A model generated the notes under the pieces. It was not told where the DNA came from. It saw only the letters and a program-made list of their open reading frames with translations, and did not search any database. A stretch of DNA of 64,000 nt from JACVRW01 sp963771715 (GTDB lineage: Bacteria > Actinomycetota > Thermoleophilia > Solirubrobacterales > Thermoleophilaceae), in assembly GCA_963771715.1 (NCBI GenBank), contig CAVYUQ010000014.1:1-64000 (forward strand), written 5' to 3'. Below, one piece after another: positions 1-8,507 of this stretch (position 1 is its first letter; each line of letters starts with the position of its first letter). Position numbers and translations under genes: made by a program.

Positions 1-2
1 GC

Positions 3-580
3 CAGACCCTCGAGAACCCCGTGACGGGTGAGCGCTTCACCTTCACAGAGACCGCGGCCAGCACCGGCGGCGAGCTGCTCGCTTTCGAGCTCGGGCTGCG
101 CCCCGGGGGCGCGGTGCCGATCCCGCACGTCCACCCGATTCAGACCGAGCGCTTCGAGGTCGTCGATGGTCGCATGAGCTTCCGTGTGGGGCTGCGCCGG
201 GTCCAGGCCAGGCACGGCGACGTGGTCGAGGTTCAACCCGGGGCGTCGCGCACTCCTTCGCCAATGCGGGCGAGAACGACGCGCGCGTGCGCGTAGAGGT
301 GCGCCCCGCGCTGGCGATGGAGGAGATGTTCACCGAGGTCGTCGCAATGGCCCAAGCCGGGCGAATGAACCCGCGCGGCATGCCCCGCAACCTGCTCGAC
401 CTCGCCGAGCTCGCGCGCAAGTACGACCGGGAGGCCCACGCTCCCCTCATGAGCGTTCGCGTCCAGCGGCTGCTGCTCGCGCCACTTGTCTTCCTGGCGC
501 GCCACCGGCCCGCAGGACGGGCTGCGGCGCTCGCCGGCGGTGCTGCTGCGCCGCTCGCCGCAGTCGGCGGACTCGCCTGA
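3..580 (+). pseudogene. Cupin-domain protein, 5'-truncated and frameshifted
   Basis: The frame is already open at the window edge (residues QTLENPVTGERF run through the first possible start codon at 21), so the true start lies outside. The first 80 or so residues look like a cupin barrel: a PHVHP metal-binding motif with a glutamate behind it, then a GDVVEVQPG turn. Near position 240 the frame slips by one base and continues as AHSFANAGEN, VRPALAMEEMF and so on to a stop at 578-580. The C-terminal part has short hydrophobic stretches. Cupins bind a metal or small ligand; the substrate here is unknown. The neighbouring NmrA-like gene is broken even more heavily, so real decay is plausible in this accessory stretch. 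Confidence 0.6.
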
Positions 581-607
581 AACCCAAATCCCGAAGGAGA
601 GGAAACA

Positions 608-1474
608 ATGACCAACGCAAGAGACACCCACGAGACGCTGGTCTCGGCGGCACGGGGAAGATCGGCCGCCGGGTTGCCGAGCGGCTGCTGGCTCAGGGCG
701 TGCCAACGCGAGTCGGCTCGCGCTCCGGCCGTCCGCCGTTCGACTGGGAGAACCGTTCGACCTGGTCGCCCGTGCTGGAGGGCGTGCGGTCGGCCTACGT
801 CTACGACTCCCCCGACCTCGCGGTCCCCGGCGCGGCCGAGACGGTTGGCTCGTTCGCCGAGCTGGCCGTCCAGAGCGGCGTCCGTAGGCTGGTGCTGTTG
901 GCCGGGCGCGGCGAGCCGGAGGCCGAGCGGGGCGAGGGACGCCGTCAGCGAGTCAGGCGCCGACCCACGATCGGCGCTTCGATGATTCTTCGCGCAGAAC
1001 TTCAGCGAGGACTTCTGGCGGGATCTCGTCGTGAGCGGCGAGGTCGCTCTGCCGGCCGGCGAGGTGCCCGAGCCGTTCGTGGACGCCGACGAGATCGCCG
1101 ACGTCGCGGTCGCGGCGCTCACGGACGACCGGCACATCGGTGAGGTCTACGAGCTGACCGGGCCCCGCCTCCTACGTTCGCCGAGGCGGTCGACGAGATC
1201 TCCCGGGCGACCGGCCGGGAGATCCGCTACTGCCCGATCTCGATCGAAGAGTTCGCGGCGGCCGCGGCCGCGGAAGGCGTGCCCGCGTGATGGTCGACCC
1301 TGCTCACCTACGGGTTCGGCGAGGTCCTCGACGGCCGCAACGCGTCACCTCGCCGACGGCGTGCAGCAAGCGCTCGGCCGCGAGCCGCGCGACTTCAGCG
1401 ACTACGCACGAGACGCGGCGGCCAGCGGCGTCTGGGACCCGGGAGCCGACCCGGGCCGCCTGACGAGCCGGTAA
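608..1474 (+). pseudogene. NmrA-like NAD(P)-binding oxidoreductase, multiply frameshifted
   Basis: A good Shine-Dalgarno (AAGGAGAGG) precedes the ATG. Pieces of one protein of about 285 residues appear in successive frames: a Rossmann GGTGKIGRRVAERL motif with a missing base just before it, VRSAYVYDSPDLAVPGA and a GVRRLVLL strand, then AGEVPEPFVDADEIADVAVAAL from about 1040, AEAVDEISRATGREIRY from about 1170, a TGA at about 1288, and a last piece ending at 1474. This is the typical order of NmrA/SDR-a5 proteins, which act as NAD(P)-dependent reductases or redox sensors. At least four indels make a functional product unlikely. A hairpin and a tRNA fragment follow directly. Confidence 0.65.
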
Positions 1475-1488
1475 CGCCCTGCAAGCAG

Positions 1489-1556
<68 letters not shown>

Positions 1557-1647
1557 TCAGCCGCCCTCGCGCATGCATAGCGCCGCGAGGTCGACGCCGA
1601 CAAGCGGTCAGGGGCCTAACCGGCCATGCGCGCCTCCGGGCGGCCCT

Positions 1648-3024
1648 TCAGCGCCCGGGCCGGTAGGTGCCGAAGGCCCAGAGGTTGCCCTCCGGATCAC
1701 GGACCGTGAAGTCGCGCGAGCCGTAGTCCGTGTCCACCAACCCGAGTGCGATGTCGGCGCCGTTCTCTCGCGCGCGCGCGTGGAGGCCGTCCACGTCGTC
1801 GACCGCGCAGTAGATGAGGCCCCCTCCCGCCCGCAGGCTGCGAAATGGCTCGCGGCCGACACCGGCGCTCCCCAGCATCACGATTGCGCCGTCCAAGCTG
1901 AGCTCCGCGTGCTGGACGTTGCCGTCGGCGTCGCGGTGATCCTCGCCGCGCTCGAAGCCGAGCGTCTGCTCGAGCCAGCTCATCGCGGCCGCGGCATCGC
2001 GATAGAGCAGTTGCGGATAGAAGGTGGCGGGTCGCGTCGCTGTGGCGGGCATGTGAGCTCCTTCCGTCGGGTATGCGGTCACGCTAAGCGGATACCGTGC
2101 CCGGGTCTTGGACGGATGGGAACTGGGAGCCGTCTCGGGCCAGGAGCAGGCTTCGGCGATGCCCCCGTGATCGGGCAGCAGCATCGTCTGGAGCTCGGTG
2201 GGCGTGACACCGGCGAACTCGCGAAAGTCGCGGTTGAGGTGCGCCTGGTCGTAGTACCCGCACGCGAGCGCCACCTCGACCAGGCGTAGCCTGTCGGCCC
2301 GGCCGCTCCAATGCGAGGACCCAAGCAACCGCGCCGCGCGGCCGAACCGAAGAAGCCGCGCGACCGTCTTGGGCGGCAGGCCGACCTCCTCGCCGAAACG
2401 CGTGGTCAGGTGCCGCCGGCTGCAGCCGAGCTCGGTGGCCAGCTCGCTGACCGCAACGCGCCCGCCGGTCTCCCGCAGTCGCTTCCAGGCCCAGCTGGCA
2501 TCCGGCGAAGCCGGGCGCGCGACCGCGAAGCGCTCGAGTAGAAGCGCGTCGATCAGCTCGAACCGCTCCGGCCAGCCGCGCGCGTCGTGCAGGCGCTCTG
2601 GCAGTTGCGCGCCGGCCCCGCCGAGGAGATCTTCCAGGACGACTGCACGGTTCGCCAGGTCGCGCATGGGAATTCCGACGAGCATGAAGGCGCCGAGCGG
2701 TGTGAGGTCGACCTCCACGCCGCGCTGGTGGCCGAACGAGTCGACCACGGCGTAGCAGTCGGACAGGCCGCTGACGAACGCCGTCGCCCGCACGCTCTCA
2801 CCGAGGCGCGGGAACGCGACTTCGATCGGCTCGCCGAAGCCCACGATCAGTACGGCGTCCACGGTCGCCAGCTCGCGCCGGCGGCTGAACGCGATCGTGC
2901 GCTCGTCGTAGCCCCAGTAACCGCGCACGTGCGGGCGCAGCCGCCGGTCCGGCGCGGCACGGACCATCTCCCATCGCCCCAACTCCGAGGCGTGGCGAAT
3001 CACCCGATCCGGCACTGCCGCCAT
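1648..3024 (-). CDS. AraC-family regulator fused to a glyoxalase/VOC domain
   Basis: The 458-residue frame has two parts. Residues about 1-285 are an AraC-type regulator: an N-terminal ligand-binding region and a C-terminal double helix-turn-helix (RVAVSELATELGCSRRHLTTRF and CGYYDQAHLNRDFREFAGVTP, the second being the classic AraC signature). Residues about 330-458 are a vicinal-oxygen-chelate domain (FYPQLLYRDAAAAMSWLEQTLGF to DPEGNLWAFGTY). A low-complexity linker of about 40 residues joins them. Inside it, ATG at 2050-2052 is preceded by GGAG at five bases, so the VOC domain may also, or only, be made as a separate 134-residue protein from a gene whose upstream stop was lost. AraC-VOC gene pairs are common; the target is unknown. 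It is the only gene between repeats R1 and R2. Confidence 0.85.
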   Translation of the reverse strand: MAAVPDRVIRHASELGRWEMVRAAPDRRLRPHVRGYWGYDERTIAFSRRRELATVDAVLIVGFGEPIEVAFPRLGESVRATAFVSGLSDCYAVVDSFGHQRGVEVDLTPLGAFMLVGIPMRDLANRAVVLEDLLGGAGAQLPERLHDARGWPERFELIDALLLERFAVARPASPDASWAWKRLRETGGRVAVSELATELGCSRRHLTTRFGEEVGLPPKTVARLLRFGRAARLLGSSHWSGRADRLRLVEVALACGYYDQAHLNRDFREFAGVTPTELQTMLLPDHGGIAEACSWPETAPSSHPSKTRARYPLSVTAYPTEGAHMPATATRPATFYPQLLYRDAAAAMSWLEQTLGFERGEDHRDADGNVQHAELSLDGAIVMLGSAGVGREPFRSLRAGGGLIYCAVDDVDGLHARARENGADIALGLVDTDYGSRDFTVRDPEGNLWAFGTYRPGR

Positions 3025-3120
3025 CGGACAAGTATCCCGAGGTCTCCGGTGGTGTGGTGCCGACCGATGAGTTTCGCCGCTGACGCCGGTCTGTACGACA
3101 CGTCCGCCCCAGAAGACAGA

Positions 3121-3174
3121 AAGCCCTGCGAACGCAGGGCTTTCCAGTAGTGAGCCCGCGACCTTCGGTTAACA
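3121..3174 (-). repeat. Degraded tRNA-fMet 3'-end repeat with hairpin (copy R2)
   Basis: A perfect 10-bp stem with loop GAAC (3121-3144) is followed by CCAG and a decayed tRNA remnant (3149-3174) that keeps the TAG end and CCCGCGACCTTCGG but has lost about 16 bases of the T arm. The stem sequence differs from the other copies while pairing is kept. It lies upstream of both flanking genes (AraC to the left on minus, oxidoreductase to the right on plus), so it terminates neither of them. This supports an origin as the trailer of the tRNA. Confidence 0.7.
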
Positions 3175-3289
3175 GATAGTCCGAACGACCTCACCCCAAG
3201 CCGGCGGCAACGACAGCGCTGCGGGTCGTCGACAGGAACACCAGCGAGAGCTCGTCTGGACGCTTCTCCCTCACAAGACGGCCGCTCGG

Positions 3290-3295
3290 TACGCT
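3290..3295 (+). promoter_or_regulatory. TACGCT -10-like box of the molybdenum oxidoreductase
   Basis: TAnnnT hexamer ending 10 bases before the GTG at 3306; no Shine-Dalgarno lies between, so a leaderless or nearly leaderless transcript is likely. Confidence 0.4.
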
Positions 3296-3305
3296 CTCGA
3301 GTGCT

Positions 3306-4367
3306 GTGACGCCGCGGTCCACCGATTGGGGCTTGGCGTTGCTCGTCGGGTTGCTGTTCGCGACCGGCGTGATGACCCTGTTCGCCGGTCAGCAGGGTGA
3401 CGCCTGGATCTTCGCCGTGCATGGCGCGGGGGGCTTCGCGCTCGTGGCCGTCTTGGGCTGGAAGCTGCGGCGGGTGTGGCGACGGCTGGCGGAGCCGGCG
3501 CGCTGGGACCGCCGTACCGCGGCGGGCGCCGCCGCGATCACCGTTGTGGCGGCGACGCTGCTGTCGGGGGTGGGATGGTCGAGCGGCGCACAGCTCTCGG
3601 CGGGCGGCTACAACCTGCTGAATTGGCACTTCGCGCTCGGGGTCGTGCTCACGATCGCCGTCGCCGTCCACGCGATCGCGCGCGCAAAGCCGCTCCGGCG
3701 GCGGGACCTCGCCGGGCGGCGGCAGTTCCTGCGGGCGGGTGCGGTCGCCGCCGGGTCCTATCTCTTCTGGGAGCTGCAGCGCCCGGTGTCGGCCTGGTTT
3801 GGCCTGCGCGGTGGGCGGCGGCGCTTCACCGGCTCTTACGAGGCCGGCTCGTCCGACGGAAACGCCTTCCCCTCGACCTCCTGGGTAGCGGACAGCCCCC
3901 GGCGACTGGACGAAGCCTCCTACCGGCTAGAGCTGCGCGGCCTGGTCGCCCGTCCGCTGCGCCTGCCGCTCGCAGAGCTTCGGGCCGGCGACGGGCTCGT
4001 AGCGACGCTCGACTGCACCGGTGGCTTCTACTCGCGGCAGCGCTGGAGCGGCGTGCGCCTCGCACGCCTGCTCGATCGGGCCGGCCCGCTGCCCGCCGCG
4101 AGCCACCTGCGCGTGATCTCCCACACCGGCTACCGCTGGAGCTTCGAGCTGCGCGACGCCCGCGAGCTGCTGCTCGCCACCGGCGTCGGGAGAGAGGCGC
4201 TCTCACACGAGCACGGCGCGCCGGTCCGGCTGGTCGCGCCCGGCCGGCGCGGGTTCGAGTGGGTGAAGTGGGTGGTCCGCGTCGAGCTGCACGACGGCCC
4301 CGACCCGGGCGCGCTCGCCTCGACGGTGTGGAGCAGCTTCACGCCCGAGGGACGCGGCGCAGCCTGA
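3306..4367 (+). CDS. Membrane-anchored sulfite-oxidase-type molybdopterin oxidoreductase
   Basis: The 353-residue protein has four predicted N-terminal membrane helices (about 8-27, 37-53, 74-90, 104-124) and then a soluble sulfite-oxidase-fold domain (about 170-345). LDCTGGFYSRQRWSGV holds Cys237, the expected molybdenum ligand, followed by the HTGYRWSF and GFEWVKWVVRVEL segments of this fold. His39, His108 and His122 sit in or next to membrane helices and could bind heme b, giving an electron exit to the membrane; that is inference. A paired positive segment follows helix 4 (KPLRRRDLAGRRQFLRAG). The substrate is unknown, with sulfite or an S/N-oxide possible. The gene belongs to the R2-R3 cargo segment with DUF1918 and NUDIX genes. 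Confidence 0.85.
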   Translation: MTPRSTDWGLALLVGLLFATGVMTLFAGQQGDAWIFAVHGAGGFALVAVLGWKLRRVWRRLAEPARWDRRTAAGAAAITVVAATLLSGVGWSSGAQLSAGGYNLLNWHFALGVVLTIAVAVHAIARAKPLRRRDLAGRRQFLRAGAVAAGSYLFWELQRPVSAWFGLRGGRRRFTGSYEAGSSDGNAFPSTSWVADSPRRLDEASYRLELRGLVARPLRLPLAELRAGDGLVATLDCTGGFYSRQRWSGVRLARLLDRAGPLPAASHLRVISHTGYRWSFELRDARELLLATGVGREALSHEHGAPVRLVAPGRRGFEWVKWVVRVELHDGPDPGALASTVWSSFTPEGRGAA

Positions 4368-4453
4368 TCACGGTCGACCGCGAGGGGTCCGACGCCGGGC
4401 GGAGTGCGCCGCCGTGGTATCACGTTCAGCGAGGCCAGTCAGGAGGAGAGGTC

Positions 4454-4651
4454 ATGGAGTTCAAGTCCGGAGACCGCGTGCAGGTCGAGTCCGAGTCGAC
4501 CGACCGGCCGTCCCGAACGGGCGTCGTCGAGGAGGTCATGCAAGGGACGGCTAACCCTCGCTATCGCATCCGTTGGGACGACGGGCACGAGAGCATCTAC
4601 ACACCTGCTGCGGGCGCGTTGCGGCGTACCGAGCAGGCCGAGAAGGCATAG
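4454..4651 (+). CDS. DUF1918-like small protein
   Basis: A 65-residue protein with a very strong Shine-Dalgarno (AGGAGGAGAG) before the ATG. The sequence starts with FKSGDRVQVESEST and continues with RTGVVEEV and YRIRWDDGHESIYTPAAGALR, an SH3-like small barrel typical of DUF1918 proteins of actinobacteria. The function of the family is not known. It lies 86 bases after the oxidoreductase and 49 bases before the NUDIX gene. The strong SD contrasts with the leaderless-looking starts of many core genes in the window. Confidence 0.8.
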   Translation: MEFKSGDRVQVESESTDRPSRTGVVEEVMQGTANPRYRIRWDDGHESIYTPAAGALRRTEQAEKA

Positions 4652-4686
4652 GACCGAGGACAGGCGCCCGGCCGATACCCGGCGGG

Positions 4687-4692
4687 TAGCTT
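4687..4692 (+). promoter_or_regulatory. TAGCTT -10-like box of the NUDIX gene
   Basis: TAnnnT hexamer ending 8 bases before the GTG at 4701. It lies in the 49-base gap after the DUF1918 gene, so the NUDIX gene may have its own start of transcription. Confidence 0.4.
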
Positions 4693-4700
4693 CCGACGCA

Positions 4701-5222
4701 GTGGCGAAACAGAGCGCGGGCATCGTGCTGTATCGAGAGCGGGCCGGAGCGCCCGAGGTGCTACTGGTGCACCCCGGCGGACCCTTCTGGGAGAAGAAGG
4801 ATCTGGGCGCGTGGTCAATCCCGAAGGGTGAGTACGAGGCCGGTGAGGACCCGCTTGCCTGCGCACTGCGCGAGTTTGAGGAGGAGCTTGGCGTCCCTCC
4901 GCCGACCGACGCGCCCAGCGACCTCGGCAGCACCAGGCAGGCTGGCGGCAAGCTGGTGAGCGCCTGGGCCGCGGAAGGCGACCTCGACCCTACGGGCGTG
5001 CTGAGCAACATGTTCACGCTCGAGTGGCCACCTCGCTCGGGCGTCATGCGCAAGTTCCCCGAGGTCGACCGCGCCCAGTGGTTCGCCCTCGCCGAAGCGC
5101 ACCGCAGGATCAACCCCGCACAGGTGGTGTTCCTTGAGCGCCTGCGCGAGATGCTCGAAGGAAAAGGCGGCGCCCGCATAGCGGCACCACGAAAGGCCCG
5201 CGAATGCGGGCCTTTCCAGTAG
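4701..5222 (+). CDS. NUDIX hydrolase
   Basis: A 173-residue protein starting at GTG (AKQSAGIVLYRE). It has a complete Nudix box, GEYEAGEDPLACAL then REFEEELGV, matching GX5EX7REUXEEXGU, preceded by the DLGAWSIPKG segment usual in NUDIX proteins of this type. Such enzymes hydrolyse nucleoside diphosphates linked to another group; the substrate cannot be told from sequence. The last 10 or so residues (KARECGPFQ) are encoded by the hairpin of repeat R3, and the stop codon is the TAG at the edge of the tRNA fragment. The original C-terminus was therefore probably replaced when the repeat was joined to it. Confidence 0.92.
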   Translation: MAKQSAGIVLYRERAGAPEVLLVHPGGPFWEKKDLGAWSIPKGEYEAGEDPLACALREFEEELGVPPPTDAPSDLGSTRQAGGKLVSAWAAEGDLDPTGVLSNMFTLEWPPRSGVMRKFPEVDRAQWFALAEAHRRINPAQVVFLERLREMLEGKGGARIAAPRKARECGPFQ

Positions 5223-5229
5223 CGGGGGC
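5192..5229 (-). repeat. tRNA-fMet end repeat with hairpin (copy R3)
   Basis: A 10-bp stem with loop GAAT (5192-5215), then CCAG and only ten bases of the tRNA 3' end (5220-5229, TAGCGGGGGC). The hairpin differs from R1 only in its loop. The NUDIX reading frame ends inside this repeat. Confidence 0.65.
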
Positions 5230-5335
5230 TCTGGATCGCTCTCGGCAGCAGCGACCGCAACACCGCCTCGAAGACGTGCAGTGGCACACGCGCGGCACCA
5301 TTTGGCGCCCACGCGCACGGGGCGCTGAGCGCTAG

Positions 5336-6490
5336 CTAACGCTGCAGCACGACGGCCTCGCCGCCGGCCGTTGTAATCCACAGCTCGTCGCCGACCGAGG
5401 CGATTCCGTCGGCGCCAAAGACATCGAGCCCCACGCTGGTGGCCACCTGTCCGTCGTGGGGCTCGACCGCGACGAGCCGATCGGGTCCCCGCGGGCTGAC
5501 GGTTGCCCACACCAGGCCACCCGCCTCCGTCCACGCGTTCACGGTCCCTCCCAGATCCCGACGCCAGACAACCCGGCCCGCATACGGATCGATTCCGGCC
5601 AGCCCACCCGGCGTGCTCGTGACCAGCGTGTCGCCGGCGAATTGCAGGTGCCCGGGCGCCGGCTCGGCATCTCGGCCGCTCCCCGGCAGGTCCAGTCGGG
5701 TCTCCGAGAGCTTCTCGCCGGTGCGCGCGTCGTACCGAAGCAGGCGATCATCGGCCGTGATCGCCCACAGCCCGTCGCGCCTGAGCGCGATCCCCACTCG
5801 ACCCCATTTCCCGGGCAGGGCGAACGCGACGGTCGCGCGGCCAGTCTGAGGGTCGAGCCTCATCAGACCCAGGGCGTCGTTGTTGTGCCAGCTCACGGTT
5901 GTGCCCAGGATCCAAACGCTGTCCTGATCGGCGGCGAGGCCGACCCCGCCGAGATCCGCTCCGGAGGGCGTGCGCAACCGCAGACGCGTTACCTCGTCGG
6001 AGCGAGGATCGATCCGCAGCAGCAGATCGCGGAAGTCGGTTGCAGGGGCGGGGGCCCCCTCGTTCAGCGCCCACAGCGTCCCGCCCGCCGGGGCCATGGC
6101 CACGTCTCCTTCGACTGGGAGACGGACGGTCACCCGGCGCGAATCTGGATCCACGCGCAGCAGCCGGTCTGGGCCCGTATCGGCCACCCAGACCGAACCG
6201 TACGCCCCCACCGTCCCGCCAAGCGATTCCCCCAGCGCGAACCGGGCAACGACCTCGGGCGGGCGCACGGCCTCTCGGGAGCCCGAACGGGTCAGGAAGA
6301 CCGTCGCCACCGCGAGCGCGAGCAGGGTGCCCAGGACCGCCGCCGCCGCGGGCACGAATGAGCGCCGCGTGACCACCAGCGTCGAGCGGCTCCTGGCCAC
6401 GGCCCGACCCGCCCGGCCGCGCTCGGCCTCTCGCTCCGCCGCCTCCCCCAACGCCAGGCGGAGCCTCGTTTCGAACTCAAATCCGGCCAT
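5336..6490 (-). CDS. Membrane-anchored beta-propeller protein, probable partner of the ECF sigma factor
   Basis: A 384-residue protein: a charged cytoplasmic start (about 1-44), one membrane helix (about 45-68, VPAAAAVLGTLLALAVATVFL) and an outside region of repeated propeller blades (GSVWVADTGPDRLLRVDP, GTLWALNEG, DSVWILG, GLWAITADDRLLRYD, GLVWATVSP, DELWITTAGG), similar to PQQ-like or virginiamycin-B-lyase-like repeats. Its start overlaps the sigma-factor stop (TGATG), so the two are translationally coupled. The position and topology suggest an anti-sigma or signal-receiving partner, although no zinc-finger anti-sigma domain is visible. The ligand is unknown. Confidence 0.8.
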   Translation of the reverse strand: MAGFEFETRLRLALGEAAEREAERGRAGRAVARSRSTLVVTRRSFVPAAAAVLGTLLALAVATVFLTRSGSREAVRPPEVVARFALGESLGGTVGAYGSVWVADTGPDRLLRVDPDSRRVTVRLPVEGDVAMAPAGGTLWALNEGAPAPATDFRDLLLRIDPRSDEVTRLRLRTPSGADLGGVGLAADQDSVWILGTTVSWHNNDALGLMRLDPQTGRATVAFALPGKWGRVGIALRRDGLWAITADDRLLRYDARTGEKLSETRLDLPGSGRDAEPAPGHLQFAGDTLVTSTPGGLAGIDPYAGRVVWRRDLGGTVNAWTEAGGLVWATVSPRGPDRLVAVEPHDGQVATSVGLDVFGADGIASVGDELWITTAGGEAVVLQR

Positions 6491-7026
6491 CAGCTCGGCC
6501 CTCCCATCCGGCGGCGCACGGCGGCAAGACCGCGGCTGACGCGCTTGCGCACGACGGTCTCAGAGGTCTGCAGCTCCCGCGCGATCTCGTCGTAGTCCCG
6601 CTCGTGGACGACCCGCGCCGTGATCGCCTCCCGCTGATCGGCGGGAAGCTCTTGCACCAACTGCGCCACGCCGTCGGTCTCGCCCAACCTGTCGATGCGG
6701 GCGATGTCGTCGTCGGTGAGCTCGATCCGCTCGATCCCCAGCCGCCTGCGCGCTCGATCGTCGGCGTAGCCCTGCCGTTGGGCGTCGGCGAGCTTGTGGT
6801 ACGCAATCCCGAACAGCCACGAGGACGCCGCCCCGGCCTGCCGGCGGTAGCGCCGGCGGGCCACGAGCACCGCCGCGAAGGTCTCGGCCGTGAGGTCCGC
6901 TGCCAGCTCAGGGTCAAGGGTGCGCCGCGAGAAGAACGCCAGCACCCGCTCGAAGTAACGGTCGTAGAAGAGCTCAAACGACCTTGCATCCTCATGACCA
7001 AGGAGCTCCTCGTCGGTAACGGTCAT
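6490..7026 (-). CDS. ECF-type RNA polymerase sigma factor
   Basis: A 178-residue sigma-70 family protein. Region 2 covers about 14-80 (FELFYDRYFERVLAFFSRRT, LTAETFAAVL, SSWLFGIAYHKL) and region 4 about 120-172 (LPADQREAITARVVHERDYDEIA, then ETVVRKRVSRGLAAVRRR as the recognition helix). It directs RNA polymerase to a small regulon, usually in response to envelope or redox stress. It is coupled to the downstream propeller protein by a one-base overlap. The diverging secreted protein at 7153 is a plausible target gene; that is inference from position only. Confidence 0.93.
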   Translation of the reverse strand: MTVTDEELLGHEDARSFELFYDRYFERVLAFFSRRTLDPELAADLTAETFAAVLVARRRYRRQAGAASSWLFGIAYHKLADAQRQGYADDRARRRLGIERIELTDDDIARIDRLGETDGVAQLVQELPADQREAITARVVHERDYDEIARELQTSETVVRKRVSRGLAAVRRRMGGPS

Positions 7027-7152
7027 CCAATGCCCCTCACAGGGGACTTCGCGGCTGAAGGCCTGCCGTGACCGACCCTATCCCCGGGTCACACATAGCG
7101 GGCGATCCCGAAGTCCCAGGTGATTGGCCAGCCGGACGACAAAGGAGTGGAG

Positions 7153-7542
7153 ATGGCCCTCACTGCAAGGCACACCAGACTCGCCGCCATCGCGATCGCG
7201 ACCGCCGTCGCGAGTGCTTTCGCCCCCGGAGCCGCCGCGAGCCCCGAGAACCTCAACGTCAATCCGTCAACCGGCTACGCGACCCCCGCCCAGCCGCACC
7301 GCGAAACCGTCCAGGTCAACCCGTCGACAGGGTATGCGTCGGTCGGGCAGCCCTCGACCACGGGCCTCGCCGCGACCCCCCGCTCGATCGAACGGCCTAC
7401 TGCCGCAGAGGCCTCATCCGGATTCGACTGGGCCTCGGCCGGGATCGGCGCCGCGGGCGGCGCGGGACTGGTGCTGCTGCTGACGTTGTCGGCCGCGACG
7501 GTCGGCGTGGGCGGGCTCAGGCGCGCCCGGCGGGCCAGCTAG
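7153..7542 (+). CDS. Small secreted protein with VNPSTGYA repeats and a C-terminal membrane anchor
   Basis: A 129-residue product with SD AAAGGAG five bases before the ATG. An N-terminal signal sequence (about 1-30, ending APGAAAS) is followed by two copies of a motif, NVNPSTGYATP and QVNPSTGYASV, 23 residues apart, a linker rich in Thr, Ser and Pro, and a C-terminal hydrophobic segment (about 97-120) with a short positive tail (RRARRAS). It should sit at the cell surface, held by one helix. I recognise no family. It diverges from the ECF sigma gene across 126 bases and may be controlled by it. Confidence 0.65.
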   Translation: MALTARHTRLAAIAIATAVASAFAPGAAASPENLNVNPSTGYATPAQPHRETVQVNPSTGYASVGQPSTTGLAATPRSIERPTAAEASSGFDWASAGIGAAGGAGLVLLLTLSAATVGVGGLRRARRAS

Positions 7543-7564
7543 CCATCTGGATTCCCGAGAAGCC

Positions 7565-7639
<75 letters not shown>

Positions 7640-7850
7640 ATCGCCCGAACCGCCTCACCTCAAGCCCGTGGCCGCATGACAGCTCACTTGGGGTGCTCTC
7701 AGATCAGCCCATGTCCGCTCAGCATGGAACCACGAATGGCACCGCGGCGTGGCTCAAAGGTCCCTGGGCCCGTTGCGCTGAAGAAGGAGCGAACTTCGCT
7801 ACTGCTATCGCGCGAAAGGAGCACCACACGTCGAACAAGCGCGGGGCCCA
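7640..7850. other. No gene recognised
   Basis: About 210 bases between repeat R4 and the RraA-like gene. Short open frames here lack a start signal, codon bias or known motif. I see nothing in it beyond being the left end of the R4-to-tRNA segment. Confidence 0.5.
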
Positions 7851-8507
7851 CTAGCGGAGGTGATCGTTCACGTGAAGCTGCTCGCGGGTGATCTGTTCGC
7901 GAGAGGCGGCATCCGTGGCCTCGATTTTGCGTGCCTCGGCCAGCACCTCGTCGATCTGGTCGCCAGGAATCAAAACAGCACCGGAGGAGTCGGCGAACAC
8001 GTACTGGCCGGGCACCACGCCGACGCCCTGGAGGACTACTGGAACATTTGCCTGAAACGGCGTCAAGCTATCCCCTCCCCAGCGAGTCGCCTCACCTGAG
8101 CAGTAGGCCGCGAAGTCGTAGCGCGCAAGCTCGTCGAAGTCGCGCAGGCGGCCGTCCGTGAGCACCCCGGCGCACCCATTCTGATGGAGCCGCAGCAGCT
8201 TTGTGCCCCCGCCCATCGAAGTGTCGGTATAGCCGTTCGACGCAAGCACGATCACCTTGCCGGCTGGCTCGTCGCCGACCGCTTCGTAGAACAGGTTGGC
8301 GAGGTTGTAGCGCTCGGGATCGAGCGAAGCCGAGCAGCTCGGGAAATACGAGATGGTCACCGCTGGGCCGAATAGGACCCGCCCCGGCGTCGGAGTGACG
8401 AGATCGAGGATGTGACAGCGGTGGCGATGCAGCCGCCCCATCGCGTCGACTAGGTCCGCGCACTTGAGGCCATGTATGGCCGACGCATGGTTCGGTCGAG
8501 CTGTCAT
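7851..8507 (-). CDS. RraA-family protein (HMG/CHA aldolase-like)
   Basis: A 218-residue protein of the RraA/demethylmenaquinone-methyltransferase-like fold. The typical pieces are in order: LKCADLVDAMGR near the N-terminus, GRVLFGPAVTISYF, a central GGGTKLLRLHQNGCAGVLTDGRLRDFDEL (GxxxxxAxxxGxxGxVxDGxxRD type) and VVPGQYVFADSSGAVLIPGDQIDEVLAEA. Family members are either RNase E regulators or divalent-metal class II pyruvate aldolases (4-hydroxy-4-methyl-2-oxoglutarate type). The D-G-R-x-R-D motif fits the aldolase side. Its ATG overlaps the stop of the small frame upstream by four bases. Confidence 0.85.
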   Translation of the reverse strand: MTARPNHASAIHGLKCADLVDAMGRLHRHRCHILDLVTPTPGRVLFGPAVTISYFPSCSASLDPERYNLANLFYEAVGDEPAGKVIVLASNGYTDTSMGGGTKLLRLHQNGCAGVLTDGRLRDFDELARYDFAAYCSGEATRWGGDSLTPFQANVPVVLQGVGVVPGQYVFADSSGAVLIPGDQIDEVLAEARKIEATDAASREQITREQLHVNDHLR

